Part shown: piece by piece, positions 18,536-29,237 of the stretch
How the letters are laid out: each line of letters opens with the position of its first letter
How positions within the stretch are numbered: the stretch's first letter is position 1
NCBI RefSeq assembly: GCF_000244875.1
Contig: NC_016791.1
Coordinates: 1,423,501-1,487,500 of the forward strand
Direction: 5' to 3'
Source: Clostridium sp. BNL1100
GTDB lineage: Bacteria; Bacillota; Clostridia; Acetivibrionales; DSM-1351
Length of the DNA stretch: 64,000 bases
Notes under the pieces: generated by a model
Told to the model about the DNA's origin: nothing
The model's database searches: none
What the model saw: only the letters and a program-made list of their open reading frames with translations
Made by a program: the position numbers and the translations under genes

Positions 18536-18564
18536 TTGACAAATAATACCAAAAAGAGTATATT
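18536..18564 (+). promoter_or_regulatory. Sigma-A promoter of the cas operon
   Basis: TTGACA (18536-18541) and TATATT (18559-18564) are separated by 17 bp. The -35 is one arm of an inverted repeat (GTCAA at 18525-18529, TTGAC at 18536-18540) and a second one (TATCA/TGATA, 18505-18516) lies just upstream; these could be operators, though the region is AT-rich. The 5' leader would be about 115 bases. The 336-base gap before cas3 holds this promoter, the repeat fragment, the terminator, and no gene. Confidence 0.65.
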
Positions 18565-18686
18565 CAAGATAATGTAGTATATAATGGAAATTGAAATTTG
18601 GATTATATTTTTAGTTTAGTAATATTATTATCTGATTTTATTTAAAAAAGTTCAACAGTTAAGTTAGCAAAGAAAAGAGGAAAACT

Positions 18687-21098
18687 ATGTTCATAGCTCA
18701 TATCAGAGAAGACGGAACAGAACAAAGTGTAAGGGAGCACTTGGAAAATGTATCTTTACTATGTGCAAAGGCTTGTAAAAAAATTTCACTGGAGAATACG
18801 GGAAGATTAATCGGACTTCTCCATGATATGGGAAAGGAAACTATAGAATTTAAAAATTATATCAAATATAGTTTTCTGCATCCCGAAGATAAGTCAATGA
18901 AAGGAAAGATTGACCACGCTACCGCAGGTGCTAAATTTATTTACAAAACTTATTATTGCTCAAAAGATCCTTATGAAAAGCTTACTGCACAAATTATATG
19001 TCTTGTAATTTGCTCACATCATGGGGGGTTAATCGATTGTATTGATTTAGAGTTGAGAGATAAATTTACCTCAAGAATCAATAGAGATGATTTGCAAATA
19101 AATTATGATGAAGCTATAAATAATTTTTTCGAGGATTGCCGTGAAATGAATGAAATCCAAAGATTGTTAATGGAAGCCGTTCAGGAGATAAAAGATATTT
19201 TAACTAGAATCAGATTGGTATATGATAAAAAACCTTTTGGTAAATTTTCAATGGGACTAATAGTTAAGCTTTTATTCAGTTGTCTTATTGATGCCGACCG
19301 ATATGATACATATAGCTTTATGGTATCAAAAGACATAACGGATAACGAAAACGATATATTTAAAAACTGTTTGTGGACAGGACTTTCAGAGCATTTAAAT
19401 AAAAAGCTGGAAGGCTTACCGAAGCTATCTCATATAGATTTGTTACGAAATGAAATATCACAATCTTGTAAAAGTTTTGCCAAAAATAAAACAGGTATAT
19501 ATAAGCTCTTAGTACCTACTGGTGGAGGAAAAACGCTATCAAGCCTTAGATACGCCTTAGAACATGCCCGAAAATTTAAGAAAGACAGAATTGTTTACAT
19601 AATACCATTTACCACTATAATAGACCAGAATTCTAAAGAAATTAAGGATTTTTTGGATAGAGAGGACATTATTTTAGAGCATCATTCTAATCTGATAATA
19701 GACAATGAAAATGAAGATTATAAGCTTTTGACCGAAAGATGGGACAGTCCTATAATTCTGTCAACAATGGTACAGTTTCTAAATACTCTTTTTAACGGGG
19801 GAACTCAAAGTGTCAGAAGATTGCACAATCTTGTAAACTCAATAATTATCTTTGACGAAATCCAAGCCATACCAATCAAATGTATTAGCATGTTTAACTA
19901 TGCTATAAATTTTTTGTCTAAAATTTGCAATACAACGGTGATTCTTTGTACAGCTACTCAACCTATGCTTTCAATGACTGATAGACCATTATTTATTGAG
20001 GAAAATACAGATATTATCTCTAACGTAGGTGAAAAATTCAGAGATTTTAAAAGAACAAAGGTTATACCAAAAATAAAGTCCGGAGGTTATAGTATACAAG
20101 ACCTGAAGGATTTTTCTTCAGGTTTAATGGAACAGGTAAACAGCACTTTAATTATACTTAATACAAAGAAAGCAGCCAAAGAATTGTTTAAAGGAATTAA
20201 TGAAGAGAATTCAAAGTTATCAAAAGATAAAAGAGCTTTGGTATTTCATTTGAGTACGAATATGTGTCCCGCCCACAGAATAGAATCGCTTGATAAGATA
20301 AGAAAAGTCCTTGGCAAGAAGAAAGTAATTTGTGTCAGTACTCAGCTGATTGAAGCAGGAGTAAACATTTCATTTGAGTGTGTTGTACGTTCTCTGGCAG
20401 GATTGGACAGTATCGCCCAGGCAGCCGGAAGATGTAACCGACACGCTGAGAGCAGTTGTGGAAATGTTTATGTTATAAATATGGACGCCGGTAGTGAAAA
20501 TGTCAGCAGGCTTTTGGAGATAAAAACAGGTCGGGATAAAACATTGCGGTTTTTTGAAGAGTTTAAACAGAATCCCGAAGCTTTTGATAGCGACTTACTC
20601 TCGCCGAAAGCTATTGATAAATATTTTGAGTACTATTTCAATGAATTGAAATTACAAATGAATTACACTCTTCCAAAGCCATATGCCGATAAAACTATGT
20701 TTGATTTACTCTCGGAGAATAAGCAAGCTGTACAAGACTATATTGACAGAAATCAAGTAAAACCTGACTTAATGCTGTACAATTCCTTCAAGACGGCGGG
20801 TGATTATTTCAAGGTTATAGACCAAAATACAGTTGGTGTAATTGTTCCATATGGAAAGGGAGAAGAGTTAATAACAAATATTAATGGTAAATGCAATATT
20901 AAGGACTTAAAAAAATATTTAAAGGAGGCTCAGCAGTACTCGGTTAATTTATACGATCAGGAATATAGAAATTTGAACGACTTGGGAGCTTTTATACAGT
21001 TGAATAACGGAGGGGTGATTACACTTAGAAAGGAATTTTATGACGAACAAGTAGGCATAACAGATGAGAACCAACAAATGGAATTTTTAAATTATTGA
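18687..21098 (+). CDS. cas3: Type I CRISPR helicase-nuclease Cas3
   Basis: An 803-residue effector nuclease recruited by Cascade to unwind and degrade the non-target strand. The N-terminal HD nuclease domain has LLHDMGK near residues 42-48 and a later SHHGG. The SF2 helicase follows with Walker A PTGGGKT near 277, DEIQ box [10 protein letters not shown] near 388, and motifs [14 protein letters not shown] and [13 protein letters not shown] 18687 follows AAGAGGA. It is the first gene of a seven-gene I-C operon, and its stop is directly followed by cas5c, so translation is likely coupled. All key motifs are intact, implying an active interference system. Confidence 0.95.
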   Translation: MFIAHIREDGTEQSVREHLENVSLLCAKACKKISLENTGRLIGLLHDMGKETIEFKNYIKYSFLHPEDKSMKGKIDHATAGAKFIYKTYYCSKDPYEKLTAQIICLVICSHHGGLIDCIDLELRDKFTSRINRDDLQINYDEAINNFFEDCREMNEIQRLLMEAVQEIKDILTRIRLVYDKKPFGKFSMGLIVKLLFSCLIDADRYDTYSFMVSKDITDNENDIFKNCLWTGLSEHLNKKLEGLPKLSHIDLLRNEISQSCKSFAKNKTGIYKLLVPTGGGKTLSSLRYALEHARKFKKDRIVYIIPFTTIIDQNSKEIKDFLDREDIILEHHSNLIIDNENEDYKLLTERWDSPIILSTMVQFLNTLFNGGTQSVRRLHNLVNSIIIFDEIQAIPIKCISMFNYAINFLSKICNTTVILCTATQPMLSMTDRPLFIEENTDIISNVGEKFRDFKRTKVIPKIKSGGYSIQDLKDFSSGLMEQVNSTLIILNTKKAAKELFKGINEENSKLSKDKRALVFHLSTNMCPAHRIESLDKIRKVLGKKKVICVSTQLIEAGVNISFECVVRSLAGLDSIAQAAGRCNRHAESSCGNVYVINMDAGSENVSRLLEIKTGRDKTLRFFEEFKQNPEAFDSDLLSPKAIDKYFEYYFNELKLQMNYTLPKPYADKTMFDLLSENKQAVQDYIDRNQVKPDLMLYNSFKTAGDYFKVIDQNTVGVIVPYGKGEELITNINGKCNIKDLKKYLKEAQQYSVNLYDQEYRNLNDLGAFIQLNNGGVITLRKEFYDEQVGITDENQQMEFLNY

Positions 21099-21108
21099 GG
21101 TGAAAATG

Positions 21109-21846
21109 ATGGAAAGAGCAAACAGCGTGGAATTTAAGGTTAGTGGAAGGTATGCACTTTTCAGTGACCCGATAAACAGGATTGGAGGTGAAAAAATTTC
21201 ATACCAAATACCTACCTATCAGGCTATAAAGGGTATTTTGGAGAGCGTTTACTGGAAACCAACATTTATTTGGTATATTGATGAACTTAGAGTTATGAAA
21301 TATATTAAAACCCAGTCACAGGGTATACGACCTATCAATTATACAGGCGGGAATACTCTATCAATCTATTCATATCTTACTGACGTGGAATATCAGGTTA
21401 AAGCTCATTTTGAGTGGAACTATAACCGTAAGGATTTAGGTAAGGACAGAAATGAAAATAAGCATTTCATAGTCGCTAACAGAATGATTGAAAGAGGCGG
21501 AAGACGTGACATTTTCCTTGGTACACGGGAATGTCAGGGGTATGTGGAGCCATGCAAATTTGGAGAGGGTAAAGGAGATTATGACAATTACGGAGAGATA
21601 TCTTTCGGAATAATGTTTCACGGGTTTGATTACCCTGACGAGGCATATGATGAATCAGGCAGGGACAAGCTTGTGGCAAGGCTATGGTATACGAAAATGG
21701 AAGACGGATATATAAAATTCATCAGACCTGAAAATTGTGAGATAAAGCGTGAGATAAAAACTATGAAAATGAAAGAATTTAAAAATAGTAATTTTAGCGG
21801 TCTTAAAGAATTTGAAGAGGGAGGTGAAATACTTGGGTTGGATTAA
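21109..21846 (+). CDS. cas5c: Cas5c (Cas5d) crRNA-processing Cascade subunit
   Basis: In type I-C systems, which lack Cas6, Cas5c cuts the pre-crRNA within the repeat and stays on the crRNA 5' handle. The protein starts [47 protein letters not shown], the typical RAMP fold opening, and has a [11 protein letters not shown] segment where the catalytic region of the family lies. I favour ATG 21109 (245 residues) because AGGTG is best spaced for it; ATG 21106 and GTG 21100 are alternatives. The 3' end overlaps cas8c by 14 bases. Confidence 0.92.
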   Translation: MERANSVEFKVSGRYALFSDPINRIGGEKISYQIPTYQAIKGILESVYWKPTFIWYIDELRVMKYIKTQSQGIRPINYTGGNTLSIYSYLTDVEYQVKAHFEWNYNRKDLGKDRNENKHFIVANRMIERGGRRDIFLGTRECQGYVEPCKFGEGKGDYDNYGEISFGIMFHGFDYPDEAYDESGRDKLVARLWYTKMEDGYIKFIRPENCEIKREIKTMKMKEFKNSNFSGLKEFEEGGEILGLD

Positions 21847-23770
21847 TAAACTTTATGATACATATGAAAATTGTATAAGTGAAGTTGGAAAACCCCGAAC
21901 CGATAAAAAAACTCCTTTGCTGCCTGTTGGACATTCTACACAAAATGCACAAATTGGGGTTGTTATTGATATTGAAGGAAATTTTCGCCGTGCCAGAATT
22001 TTGGATAAGAATGAGCAGGTTACTATAATTCCCGTAACAGAAGACTCTGCAACAAGAAGCAGTGGAATCTCGCCACATCCCTTATGCGACAAGCTTCCAT
22101 ATGTTGCAGGAGATTTTTCTCAATATGTAAATAAGGAAAAGGGTAAAGATTTTTTTAATAAATATATCGAACAGCTTGAAGACTGGTGTAGTTCAGAGGA
22201 TAAAAATAAAAAGGTTTGTGCTGTCTTTGATTATTTAAAAAAGAAGCAGCTTATTGCAGACTTGGTCGAACAAAAAGTATTGTACTGTGATGAAAGCGGT
22301 AATTTAAAAAAAGACATAAAGCTCGGAACAGTTTCTCAAATAGATGCATTTATAAGATTCGTAGTTGAGGATACAGGAAATTCAAGTAGTGAGACAGCTG
22401 TTTGGCTGGATAATGAGGTTTATAAAAGCTATATTAAATACTACCTTAAAAAGCAGAATGGGGCAGATATATGTTATATAAAAGGGGAGAAGATTCCATA
22501 CTCGGAAAAGCATCCTTCTAAAGTAAGAAATTCAGGAGATAAGGCAAAGTTAATATCAGCTAATGATGAAAGCGGGTTTACATACCGGGGTAGGTTCTCT
22601 GACAAAAAACAAGTGATAATTGTTAGCTATGAAGTTTCTCAAAAAGCACACAATGCACTTCGCTGGCTTATTGACATTCAGGGTTATAGGTTTGGAAATC
22701 CTAAGGATGGGGAAGAGGTAATTGTGGCATGGGGTACAAATAATCAAAAGGTTCCTCCCTTATTAGAGGATACCGATGATATTTTTGGGGAAGAAGGGGA
22801 TTCACTGACCATAGTATCTACCCAGAAGGAATATGCACGTAGGCTTAACAAGGCAATTTCAGGATACGGGTGTGAGCTTGACACCAATGCAGATATAGTA
22901 ATAATGGGACTTAATTCTGCGACAACCGGAAGGCTGTCTATAACATATTTCAGAGAGTTAAAAGGACCAGACTTTCTGAACAGGATTGAAAAGTGGCACA
23001 ACACGTGTAGCTGGAGGCACAGCTATAAAAGGATTCAGGATGGGACTGATGAAAAAGGAAAGAACAAGTATAAAACAATAGAATTTATTGGGGCCCCGGC
23101 TCCAAAAGAAATTGTCAGGGCTGCATTTGGTATCGAAAGAAATGAAAGGCTTGAGGTTGATGACAAATTAATGAAATCAACAATAGAAAGGTTGCTACCA
23201 TGTATTATTGATGGTGCCAGATTACCTTACGATATTGTTAATTCAGCCGTGAATAGGGCATCTAATCCAATTTCCATGAACCCGTTTAATTGGGAAAAGT
23301 CACTAAGCATTGCATGTTCATTAGTTAAAAAATATAGAAATGATAAATATCAAAAGGAGGAATGGGATATGGCACTTGATGAAAATCAAAATGACAGGAG
23401 CTACCTTTTTGGAAGATTACTTGCAATCGCACAGGAAATTGAATCGTGGGCTATCAGTACTACAGGAGAAAGAAGGGAAACTAATGCAGAGAGGCTTATG
23501 CATCAATTCAAGCTCCACCCTTATAAAACCTGGGGAACAATAACTAACAAGCTCAGACCTTATATAGCAAGGCTGGGTGAGAAAGGTAAAAAATATGTAG
23601 AGCTAAAGACTAAAGTTAACTCAATGATTTCATATGAAGATTTTACTAGTTCTGAACCTTTAAAGGACAGCTATATATTAGGCTATTACTGCCAGAGACA
23701 GGTATTTATTGATGAAATGAACAGGAAAATTGCAGAGAAAAATGAAAAGAAACTTGAAAATTTAAATTAA
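21833..23770 (+). CDS. cas8c: Cas8c (Csd1) large Cascade subunit
   Basis: The large subunit (645 residues) of the type I-C Cascade complex, which recognises the PAM and helps recruit Cas3. The start [13 protein letters not shown] and the central block ([25 protein letters not shown]) are typical of Csd1. I start at TTG 21833 because GAGGGAGGTG lies eight bases upstream and the resulting N-terminus matches the family; a longer frame from 21812 would cover the ribosome site. The start lies inside the end of cas5c, so translation is coupled. In type I-C operons an internal start in this gene often makes a Cas11-like small subunit; I see AAGGAGG before an ATG near 23370, a reasonable candidate. 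Confidence 0.93.
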   Translation: MGWINKLYDTYENCISEVGKPRTDKKTPLLPVGHSTQNAQIGVVIDIEGNFRRARILDKNEQVTIIPVTEDSATRSSGISPHPLCDKLPYVAGDFSQYVNKEKGKDFFNKYIEQLEDWCSSEDKNKKVCAVFDYLKKKQLIADLVEQKVLYCDESGNLKKDIKLGTVSQIDAFIRFVVEDTGNSSSETAVWLDNEVYKSYIKYYLKKQNGADICYIKGEKIPYSEKHPSKVRNSGDKAKLISANDESGFTYRGRFSDKKQVIIVSYEVSQKAHNALRWLIDIQGYRFGNPKDGEEVIVAWGTNNQKVPPLLEDTDDIFGEEGDSLTIVSTQKEYARRLNKAISGYGCELDTNADIVIMGLNSATTGRLSITYFRELKGPDFLNRIEKWHNTCSWRHSYKRIQDGTDEKGKNKYKTIEFIGAPAPKEIVRAAFGIERNERLEVDDKLMKSTIERLLPCIIDGARLPYDIVNSAVNRASNPISMNPFNWEKSLSIACSLVKKYRNDKYQKEEWDMALDENQNDRSYLFGRLLAIAQEIESWAISTTGERRETNAERLMHQFKLHPYKTWGTITNKLRPYIARLGEKGKKYVELKTKVNSMISYEDFTSSEPLKDSYILGYYCQRQVFIDEMNRKIAEKNEKKLENLN

Positions 23771-23783
23771 AGGAGTTGTTAAT

Positions 23784-24641
23784 ATGAGTACTTTAAAAAA
23801 CAAGATTGATTTTGCAGTGATTATTTCGGTTAAAAACGCCAACCCAAACGGTGACCCACTGAATGGAAACCGTCCTAGAGAAAATTATGACGGATATGGA
23901 GAAATATCAGATGTGTGCATCAAAAGGAAAATAAGAAATCGTCTACAGGACACGAATAAAGAGATTTTTGTTCAATCAGACGAAAGAAGAACAGATGGCT
24001 TCAGAAGTTTGAAAGATAGAGCAGACGGTTGTCAGGAATTAAAAAAATTGATTAAGGATAAGGAGAAATATGCTGAGTATGCCTGTTCAAAATGGATTGA
24101 TGTAAGGAGCTTTGGTCAGGTATTTGCATTTAAGGCAGGTGAGGATAATTCTGTTTCTATAGGAATAAGGGGCCCCGTATCAATACATTCAGGTGTCAGT
24201 GCTTCACCAATAGAAATATCAAGTATGCAGATTACAAAAAGCGTAAATGGAGAAACCGGAAAAGATCCTGACAAAAAGAGTGCAGATACAATGGGTATGA
24301 AGCATAGAGTTGATTTTGGTGTGTATGTGATTTATGGAAGTATTAATACCCAATTAGCTTCTAAAACAGGGTTTAGTGAAGAAGATAGTGAACTTATAAA
24401 AGAAGCGTTAAGAACATTATTTGAAAATGATTGCTCGTCTGCAAGACCTGACGGAAGTATGGAGGTACATAAGCTTTATTGGTGGAAGCATAATTGTGAA
24501 ATAGGGCAATACTCTTCTGCAAAGGTACATAGAACCTTAAACATCAAGGCGAATGTTGATGTTCCAAAATGCATTAATGATTATTCTATTTATTCAAATG
24601 ATTTAGAGGGATTGGAACTAAAAGTTTATGACGGAATATAA
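23784..24641 (+). CDS. cas7c: Cas7c (Csd2) Cascade backbone subunit
   Basis: A 285-residue RAMP protein that polymerises along the crRNA to form the Cascade backbone. The opening IDFAVIISVKNANPNGDPLNGNRPRENYDGYGEISDVCIKRKIRNRLQD is the conserved Csd2 start, and RVDFGVYVIYGSIN lies in the central fold. ATG 23784 follows AAAGGAG, a strong site suited to a subunit needed in many copies. It ends inside the start of cas4 (14-base overlap). Length and motifs are normal. Confidence 0.95.
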   Translation: MSTLKNKIDFAVIISVKNANPNGDPLNGNRPRENYDGYGEISDVCIKRKIRNRLQDTNKEIFVQSDERRTDGFRSLKDRADGCQELKKLIKDKEKYAEYACSKWIDVRSFGQVFAFKAGEDNSVSIGIRGPVSIHSGVSASPIEISSMQITKSVNGETGKDPDKKSADTMGMKHRVDFGVYVIYGSINTQLASKTGFSEEDSELIKEALRTLFENDCSSARPDGSMEVHKLYWWKHNCEIGQYSSAKVHRTLNIKANVDVPKCINDYSIYSNDLEGLELKVYDGI

Positions 24642-25296
24642 CGAAGAAGACTTTCTGCTATTATCAGGTATTCAGCACTTTGCTTTTTGCAGGAGGCAAT
24701 GGGCGTTAATACATATTGAACAGCAGTGGCAGGAAAATCTGAGGACGGTTGAAGGGAATATACTGCATGAAAAGGCTCATGACGACGGATTCTCAGAAAA
24801 ACGCGGAGACGTAATTATTTCAAGAGGTATGGCTGTTTTTTCAAAAACCCTTGGAGTCAGCGGTGTATGTGATATTGTGGAACTGCATAAATGTGCCGAT
24901 GGTGTGAACATATTTGGCAGAGACGGGTTGTACAGGCCTGTTCCCATAGAGTACAAGAGGGGTAAGCCAAAGGAAAATGATGCTGATATTCTTCAATTGT
25001 GCGGACAGGCTATGTGCCTTGAAGAAATGCTTTTGTGTGAAATCAAGGAAGCATACATGTTCTACGGAGAGACTAAACACAGGCTGAAAATTATACTTGA
25101 TAATGCTTTACGTGAGCGGGTCAGAGATGTTATTCAAGAAATGCATGAATTGTTTGAGCGAAAATATACCCCAAAAGTAAAACCTTCTAAAAGCTGCAAA
25201 GCCTGTTCATTGGCAGATATTTGCATGCCAAGACTATGTAAAAATACTTCTGTATCAAAATATATTAGAGATAGTTTGAAGGAGGCGGAGCAATGA
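24628..25296 (+). CDS. cas4: Cas4 adaptation exonuclease
   Basis: A 222-residue RecB-like nuclease with an iron-sulfur cluster; with Cas1-Cas2 it trims prespacers and selects those next to a PAM. Cys21 (HFAFCRRQW) and a C-terminal group CKACSLADICMPRLC near residues 190-204 are the cluster ligands. The nuclease core shows the QxxxY-type block ILQLCGQAMCLEEM and EYKRGK. The gene overlaps cas7c by 14 bases and cas1 by four (ATGA), so it is translated as part of the operon. Confidence 0.94.
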   Translation: MTEYNEEDFLLLSGIQHFAFCRRQWALIHIEQQWQENLRTVEGNILHEKAHDDGFSEKRGDVIISRGMAVFSKTLGVSGVCDIVELHKCADGVNIFGRDGLYRPVPIEYKRGKPKENDADILQLCGQAMCLEEMLLCEIKEAYMFYGETKHRLKIILDNALRERVRDVIQEMHELFERKYTPKVKPSKSCKACSLADICMPRLCKNTSVSKYIRDSLKEAEQ

Positions 25297-26324
25297 GAAA
25301 ACTCTTAAATACTGTTTATATTACCTCTCCTGACAGCTATCTTTCCTTAGATGGAGAGAACCTTGTTGTACTAAAAAGAGATAAAGAGGCTGCACGATTG
25401 CCGCTGCACAATCTGGAAAGCATTATTGCTTTTGGATATACCGGAGCAAGTCCGGCACTGATGGGTGCATGTGCAAAACGAAATACTTCTCTTAGTTTTA
25501 TGACCCAAAGCGGAAAATTTCTGTCAAGGGTCGTTGGAGAGGTAAGGGGAAATGTAACTTTAAGAAAAGCACAGTACAGATTATCTGATAATATGGAAGA
25601 AAGCACGAAGATAGCCAGAAACTTTATCTTTGGGAAGATTTATAACGGCAGGTGGGTTATTGAACGTGCCACCAGAGATTATTCGGAGAGGCTTGACGTC
25701 AATAAGCTTAAAAGGGTGTCAGAAGGATTGGCAAAAGCCTTGAATCTTGTATTGAACTGTGGAAATTTGGATGAACTCCGCGGCTTTGAGGGAGAGTCTG
25801 CAACACAGTATTTTAGTGTGTTTGATGACTTAATACTTCAACAGAAAGAAAATTTCTTCTTTCACGGAAGAAATAAACGTCCTCCTCTTGATAATGTTAA
25901 TGCAATGCTGTCATTTGTTTACACTCTGCTGGCACATGATACAGCGGCGGCACTGGAAACTGTCGGTCTTGACCCTTATGTAGGCTTTATGCATAGGGAC
26001 AGACCCGGAAGAATATCTCTGGCACTGGATTTAATGGAGGAACTGAGATGTGTTTATGCTGACAGGTTTGTAATTTCTCTTATTAATAAAAGGGTAGTCA
26101 ACTTCAATGGTTTTACGCAGAAAGAGGACGGGGCAGTAATAATGGATGATGATACTCGCAGAACAATTTTACAAGCGTGGCAGAGCAGAAAACAAGAGAA
26201 AATTACTCACCCCTTCTTACAGGAAAAACTGGAATGGGGACTTGTACCTTATGCTCAAGCAATGCTGCTGGCAAGGTTTATCCGAGGAGATTTGGACGAG
26301 TATCCTCCATTTTTATGGAAGTAG
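25293..26324 (+). CDS. cas1: Cas1 integrase
   Basis: A 343-residue type I-C Cas1, the metal-dependent integrase that inserts new spacers at the leader end. The N-terminal beta domain (NTVYITSPDSYLSLDGENLVVLKRD) and the helical catalytic domain (PPLDNVNAMLSFVYTLLAHDTAAALETVGLDPYVGFMHRDRPGRISLALDLMEELR) are intact, including the His and Asp residues expected at the active site. GGAGG lies before ATG 25293; the stop is next to cas2. A complete cas1-cas2-cas4 set suggests the locus can still acquire spacers. Confidence 0.96.
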   Translation: MRKLLNTVYITSPDSYLSLDGENLVVLKRDKEAARLPLHNLESIIAFGYTGASPALMGACAKRNTSLSFMTQSGKFLSRVVGEVRGNVTLRKAQYRLSDNMEESTKIARNFIFGKIYNGRWVIERATRDYSERLDVNKLKRVSEGLAKALNLVLNCGNLDELRGFEGESATQYFSVFDDLILQQKENFFFHGRNKRPPLDNVNAMLSFVYTLLAHDTAAALETVGLDPYVGFMHRDRPGRISLALDLMEELRCVYADRFVISLINKRVVNFNGFTQKEDGAVIMDDDTRRTILQAWQSRKQEKITHPFLQEKLEWGLVPYAQAMLLARFIRGDLDEYPPFLWK

Positions 26325-26333
26325 GTGAATTGT

Positions 26334-26624
26334 ATGATGGTACTTATTACATATGATGTTAATACAGAATCTGAGGGCGGAAAAAAGAGATTACGACGTG
26401 TTGCGAAGCAATGTGTCAACTATGGTCAACGGGTTCAGAATTCTGTTTTTGAATGTGTTATGGATGCCGCAAAGTGCAGGGAAGTTAAGAACAAGTTGGA
26501 AAAAATAATTGACAAGGAAAAGGATAGTTTGAGATTCTATTATCTAGGTAACAATTATCAAAACAAAGTAGAGCATATTGGTACAAAAGAATCTTTTGAT
26601 GTCGAAGGTACATTAATTATATAG
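26334..26624 (+). CDS. cas2: Cas2 adaptation protein
   Basis: A 96-residue ferredoxin-like protein that dimerises and bridges Cas1 dimers in the integration complex. It starts MVLITYDVNTESEGGKKRLRRVAKQC, with the conserved beta1 Asp, and contains QNSVFECVMD. ATG 26334 and ATG 26337 are both possible after AGGTGA; I use the first. It is the last gene of the operon, and the conserved leader begins immediately after its stop. Confidence 0.94.
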   Translation: MMVLITYDVNTESEGGKKRLRRVAKQCVNYGQRVQNSVFECVMDAAKCREVKNKLEKIIDKEKDSLRFYYLGNNYQNKVEHIGTKESFDVEGTLII

Positions 26625-26795
26625 TGTGCGAATGTGAAGCAAACATTAAAACACGGGGATATTCGCACCGAAAAAACAGTACTTTTTTAGGTTATTTTAC
26701 TTACTTATATTTACCTTCATTTACGAATAGATTTTTAATGCTTATTTTTTGTGCAACATTAACAAGTAGGTTTAATTATTTTGTTTATTTTTGCT
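26625..26795 (+). promoter_or_regulatory. CRISPR leader
   Basis: An AT-rich leader lies between cas2 and the first repeat. Its start has an inverted repeat, GTGCGAAT (26626-26633) and ATTCGCAC (26661-26668), a layout known from type I-C leaders next to cas2. The last part is T-rich. It is expected to hold the array promoter and the site where new spacers are inserted, at 26796. Confidence 0.8.
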
Positions 26796-28220
26796 GTCGC
26801 TCCTCTCGTAGGAGCGTGGATTGAAATCGTAGTTGCTTGAAGGTATGAACAGTTTTACTTTGAGTCGCTCCTCTCGTAGGAGCGTGGATTGAAATTGACA
26901 TAATGCGAGACATTAGAGACGAACTTGGAGTCGCTCCTCTCGTAGGAGCGTGGATTGAAATCATCTCATCCTCCGATTTAGCAAACATTAGCCCGTCGCT
27001 CCTCTCGTAGGAGCGTGGATTGAAATACCTGTGAAGAATAGTGCCAATATGCCTGTAACAAGTCGCTCCTCTCGTAGGAGCGTGGATTGAAATAGAAATT
27101 ATGTAAGCGGTATTGGACACCCCAGAGTCGCTCCTCTCGTAGGAGCGTGGATTGAAATCAGAACGTATAACAGTTCCATCATCATATATACTGTCGCTCC
27201 TCTCGTAGGAGCGTGGATTGAAATCACTTACTACTTTTGCAATTGTACTCATATGTAAAGTCGCTCCTCTCGTAGGAGCGTGGATTGAAATCAGTTATAA
27301 CTTACAACTGACAACATAACAACAATGTCGCTCCTCTCGTAGGAGCGTGGATTGAAATCTCAATTAATTCAGCCATTTACACTCCCTCCCCTGGTCGCTC
27401 CTCTCGTAGGAGCGTGGATTGAAATTGTACATTTATACCTATATACCTTTTTAAAAAAAAGTCGCTCCTCTCGTAGGAGCGTGGATTGAAATGTCATTTG
27501 TAGCGCCTTTTGCAATTTGGCTTTTAGTCGCTCCTCTCGTAGGAGCGTGGATTGAAATAAATACTTGCGCATTACCCTGGATCACACCCACAGTCGCTCC
27601 TCTCGTAGGAGCGTGGATTGAAATTCGCCTTTTGACTGTTTTAGATAGCTTTGCAATACGTCGCTCCTCTCGTAGGGGCGTGGATTGAAATATCTCTATG
27701 GATCCTGAAGACTTTGAGTATTATCTGTCGCTCCTCTCGTAGGAGCGTGGATTGAAATAAACTGAACTCTGAATCTCTAGCTCTGGCCAAAGTCGCTCCT
27801 CTCGTAGGAGCGTGGATTGAAATAAGTTGTCGGAGTGTTTGTTATAGCAATGCTTGCGTCGCTCCTCTCGTAGGAGCGTGGATTGAAATTTAACTTCGAT
27901 AATTAGCAGGTTATCGTTATCATCGTAGCTCCTCTCGTAGGAGCGTGGATTGAAATTTTACTATAAATAGCTACATAATGATAATTATTGTCGCTTCTCT
28001 CGTAGGAGCGTGGATTGAAATCCTCATCAACAAACGCTTGTGCTGCATCAAATAAGTCGCTCCTCTCGTAGGAGCGTGGATTGAAATACCATAACCCCAA
28101 TATGTTGATATTTAATCAAATAGTCGCTCCTTTCGCAGGAGCGTGGATTGAAATTCCATCGATTTTGTGCTTTTTAAACAGATTTGCAGTCGCTCCTCTA
28201 GTGGGCTAAATCCGAAATTA
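26796..28220 (+). CRISPR. Type I-C CRISPR array, 21 intact repeats plus one decayed, 21 spacers
   Basis: Repeats are 32 bases, beginning GTCGCTCC and ending GTGGATTGAAAT, with an inner palindrome GCTCCT/AGGAGC that forms the crRNA hairpin. Spacers are 33-36 bases. Repeats start at 26796, 26864, 26930, 26995, 27062, 27127, 27193, 27260, 27327, 27394, 27461, 27527, 27593, 27660, 27727, 27792, 27858, 27925, 27990, 28056, 28123 and 28189. Variants are at 27660 (A to G in the stem), 27925 (position 3), 27990 (position 7) and 28123 (two loop changes). The last one, 28189-28220, keeps only its first 11 bases intact. Decay at the right end and the leader at the left fix the orientation as plus strand. 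Confidence 0.98.
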
Positions 28221-28335
28221 CGACTATAGAACTTATTAGCTTACAGAATATACCATAAAATTATAAGGATAGTACAAATTTTTTTTTATATTGCAAAGTA
28301 AAGGTAAACTAAATTTGTATATAGTAGGTGAGTAT

Positions 28336-28650
28336 ATGAAAGTACCGGATATTTAGAACGCAGTAAAAATACCAAACGAAGCTGAAAAATTAAACCCTGG
28401 AGCATGGGTTGAACATAACAAAACAGCAGGTATGTGTGCATATAGAATACAATGATTATGACCATTTAATTCAGTTGTGATGCAATTTCGTTTCCTACAG
28501 GACCAACTTATATTGAAAAAAACTTGTTGATGTCATATTAAGAAGAGGTTTAATGAACTAACTATCCTAAAATGGAAACCACTTTTTGAGATTAAGCATT
28601 ATTTTGATAATAAAATTAATGGTGATATTTATAAATTGTTAAAAGTGTAA
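28336..28650 (+). pseudogene. Decayed HD-domain phosphohydrolase
   Basis: The 5' part reads MKVPDI-stop, then NAVKIPNEAEKLNPGAWVEH, matching the start of a family of small HD-domain phosphohydrolases (EAEKLNPGPWVEH). The 3' part, in another frame, reads KWKPLFEIKHYFDNKINGDIYKLLKV, which matches the family's end. The middle, with the HD catalytic residues, is mostly missing, and stops and frame changes separate the parts. It is a relic with an internal deletion just after the array; the family match is from memory of the motif. Confidence 0.65.
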
Positions 28651-28688
28651 TTCCATTTTTGAGTAGAAGTGAAAGGAGTGCATCTTTG

Positions 28689-29144
28689 ATGCCTAATAAT
28701 ATCATTAAATTACAACCCCAAGATTACTTTAAATGCAGCAACATATGGGATATGAATCGTAATTCTGAAAATGCCAAGAAGTGGTATGATGAATTAGTAA
28801 AAGGTATAAGAATAATTTTTGTTTATACAGAAAATGGTGAATTTATTGGAGAGGGGGCCTTGGTCTTACACAACAGTGATCCGGATTATACTATTCCGGG
28901 TAAACGAGTATACCTTTCTCGCATGGTAGTCAAAACCAAATATCGTAATCGAGGTATTGGGGGTATTATTCTTGATTTTCTTATTAACTATGCCAAAGTC
29001 CTTGGATTTGAGGAAATTTCTTTAGGGGTTGATATTGATAATATAGTTGCTAAACACCTTTATGAAAAAAAGGGTTTTACAAATATAATCTTTGAAGGAG
29101 AAGATGAGCTCGGCAAATATATAAAAATTCTAAAAAAGATATAA
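28689..29144 (+). CDS. GNAT family N-acetyltransferase
   Basis: A 151-residue GNAT. The acetyl-CoA pyrophosphate-binding loop is RNRGIGGIILDFL, followed by the usual ISLGVDIDNIVAKHLYEKKGF. The substrate is unknown. AAGGAG at 28673-28678 serves ATG 28689; the frame extends upstream without a site. It stands between the HD-domain relic and a penicillin-binding protein gene. Confidence 0.88.
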   Translation: MPNNIIKLQPQDYFKCSNIWDMNRNSENAKKWYDELVKGIRIIFVYTENGEFIGEGALVLHNSDPDYTIPGKRVYLSRMVVKTKYRNRGIGGIILDFLINYAKVLGFEEISLGVDIDNIVAKHLYEKKGFTNIIFEGEDELGKYIKILKKI

Positions 29145-29237
29145 TTCAATTTGAGGAATATCCATAAGTTGTATAACCTTCCCTTTAAAATGGAAATAAT
29201 TAGTACAAATAATCATTTTCAATTAAAGGGGTTTATT

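Noticed and set aside
26625-26824. 66-codon plus-strand frame after cas2
   Set aside because: It covers the leader and first repeat and has no ribosome site.
26785-28100. Open frames across the CRISPR array encoding SIHAPTRGAT or FQSTLLREER repeats
   Set aside because: These are translations of the CRISPR repeat, a known annotation artefact.
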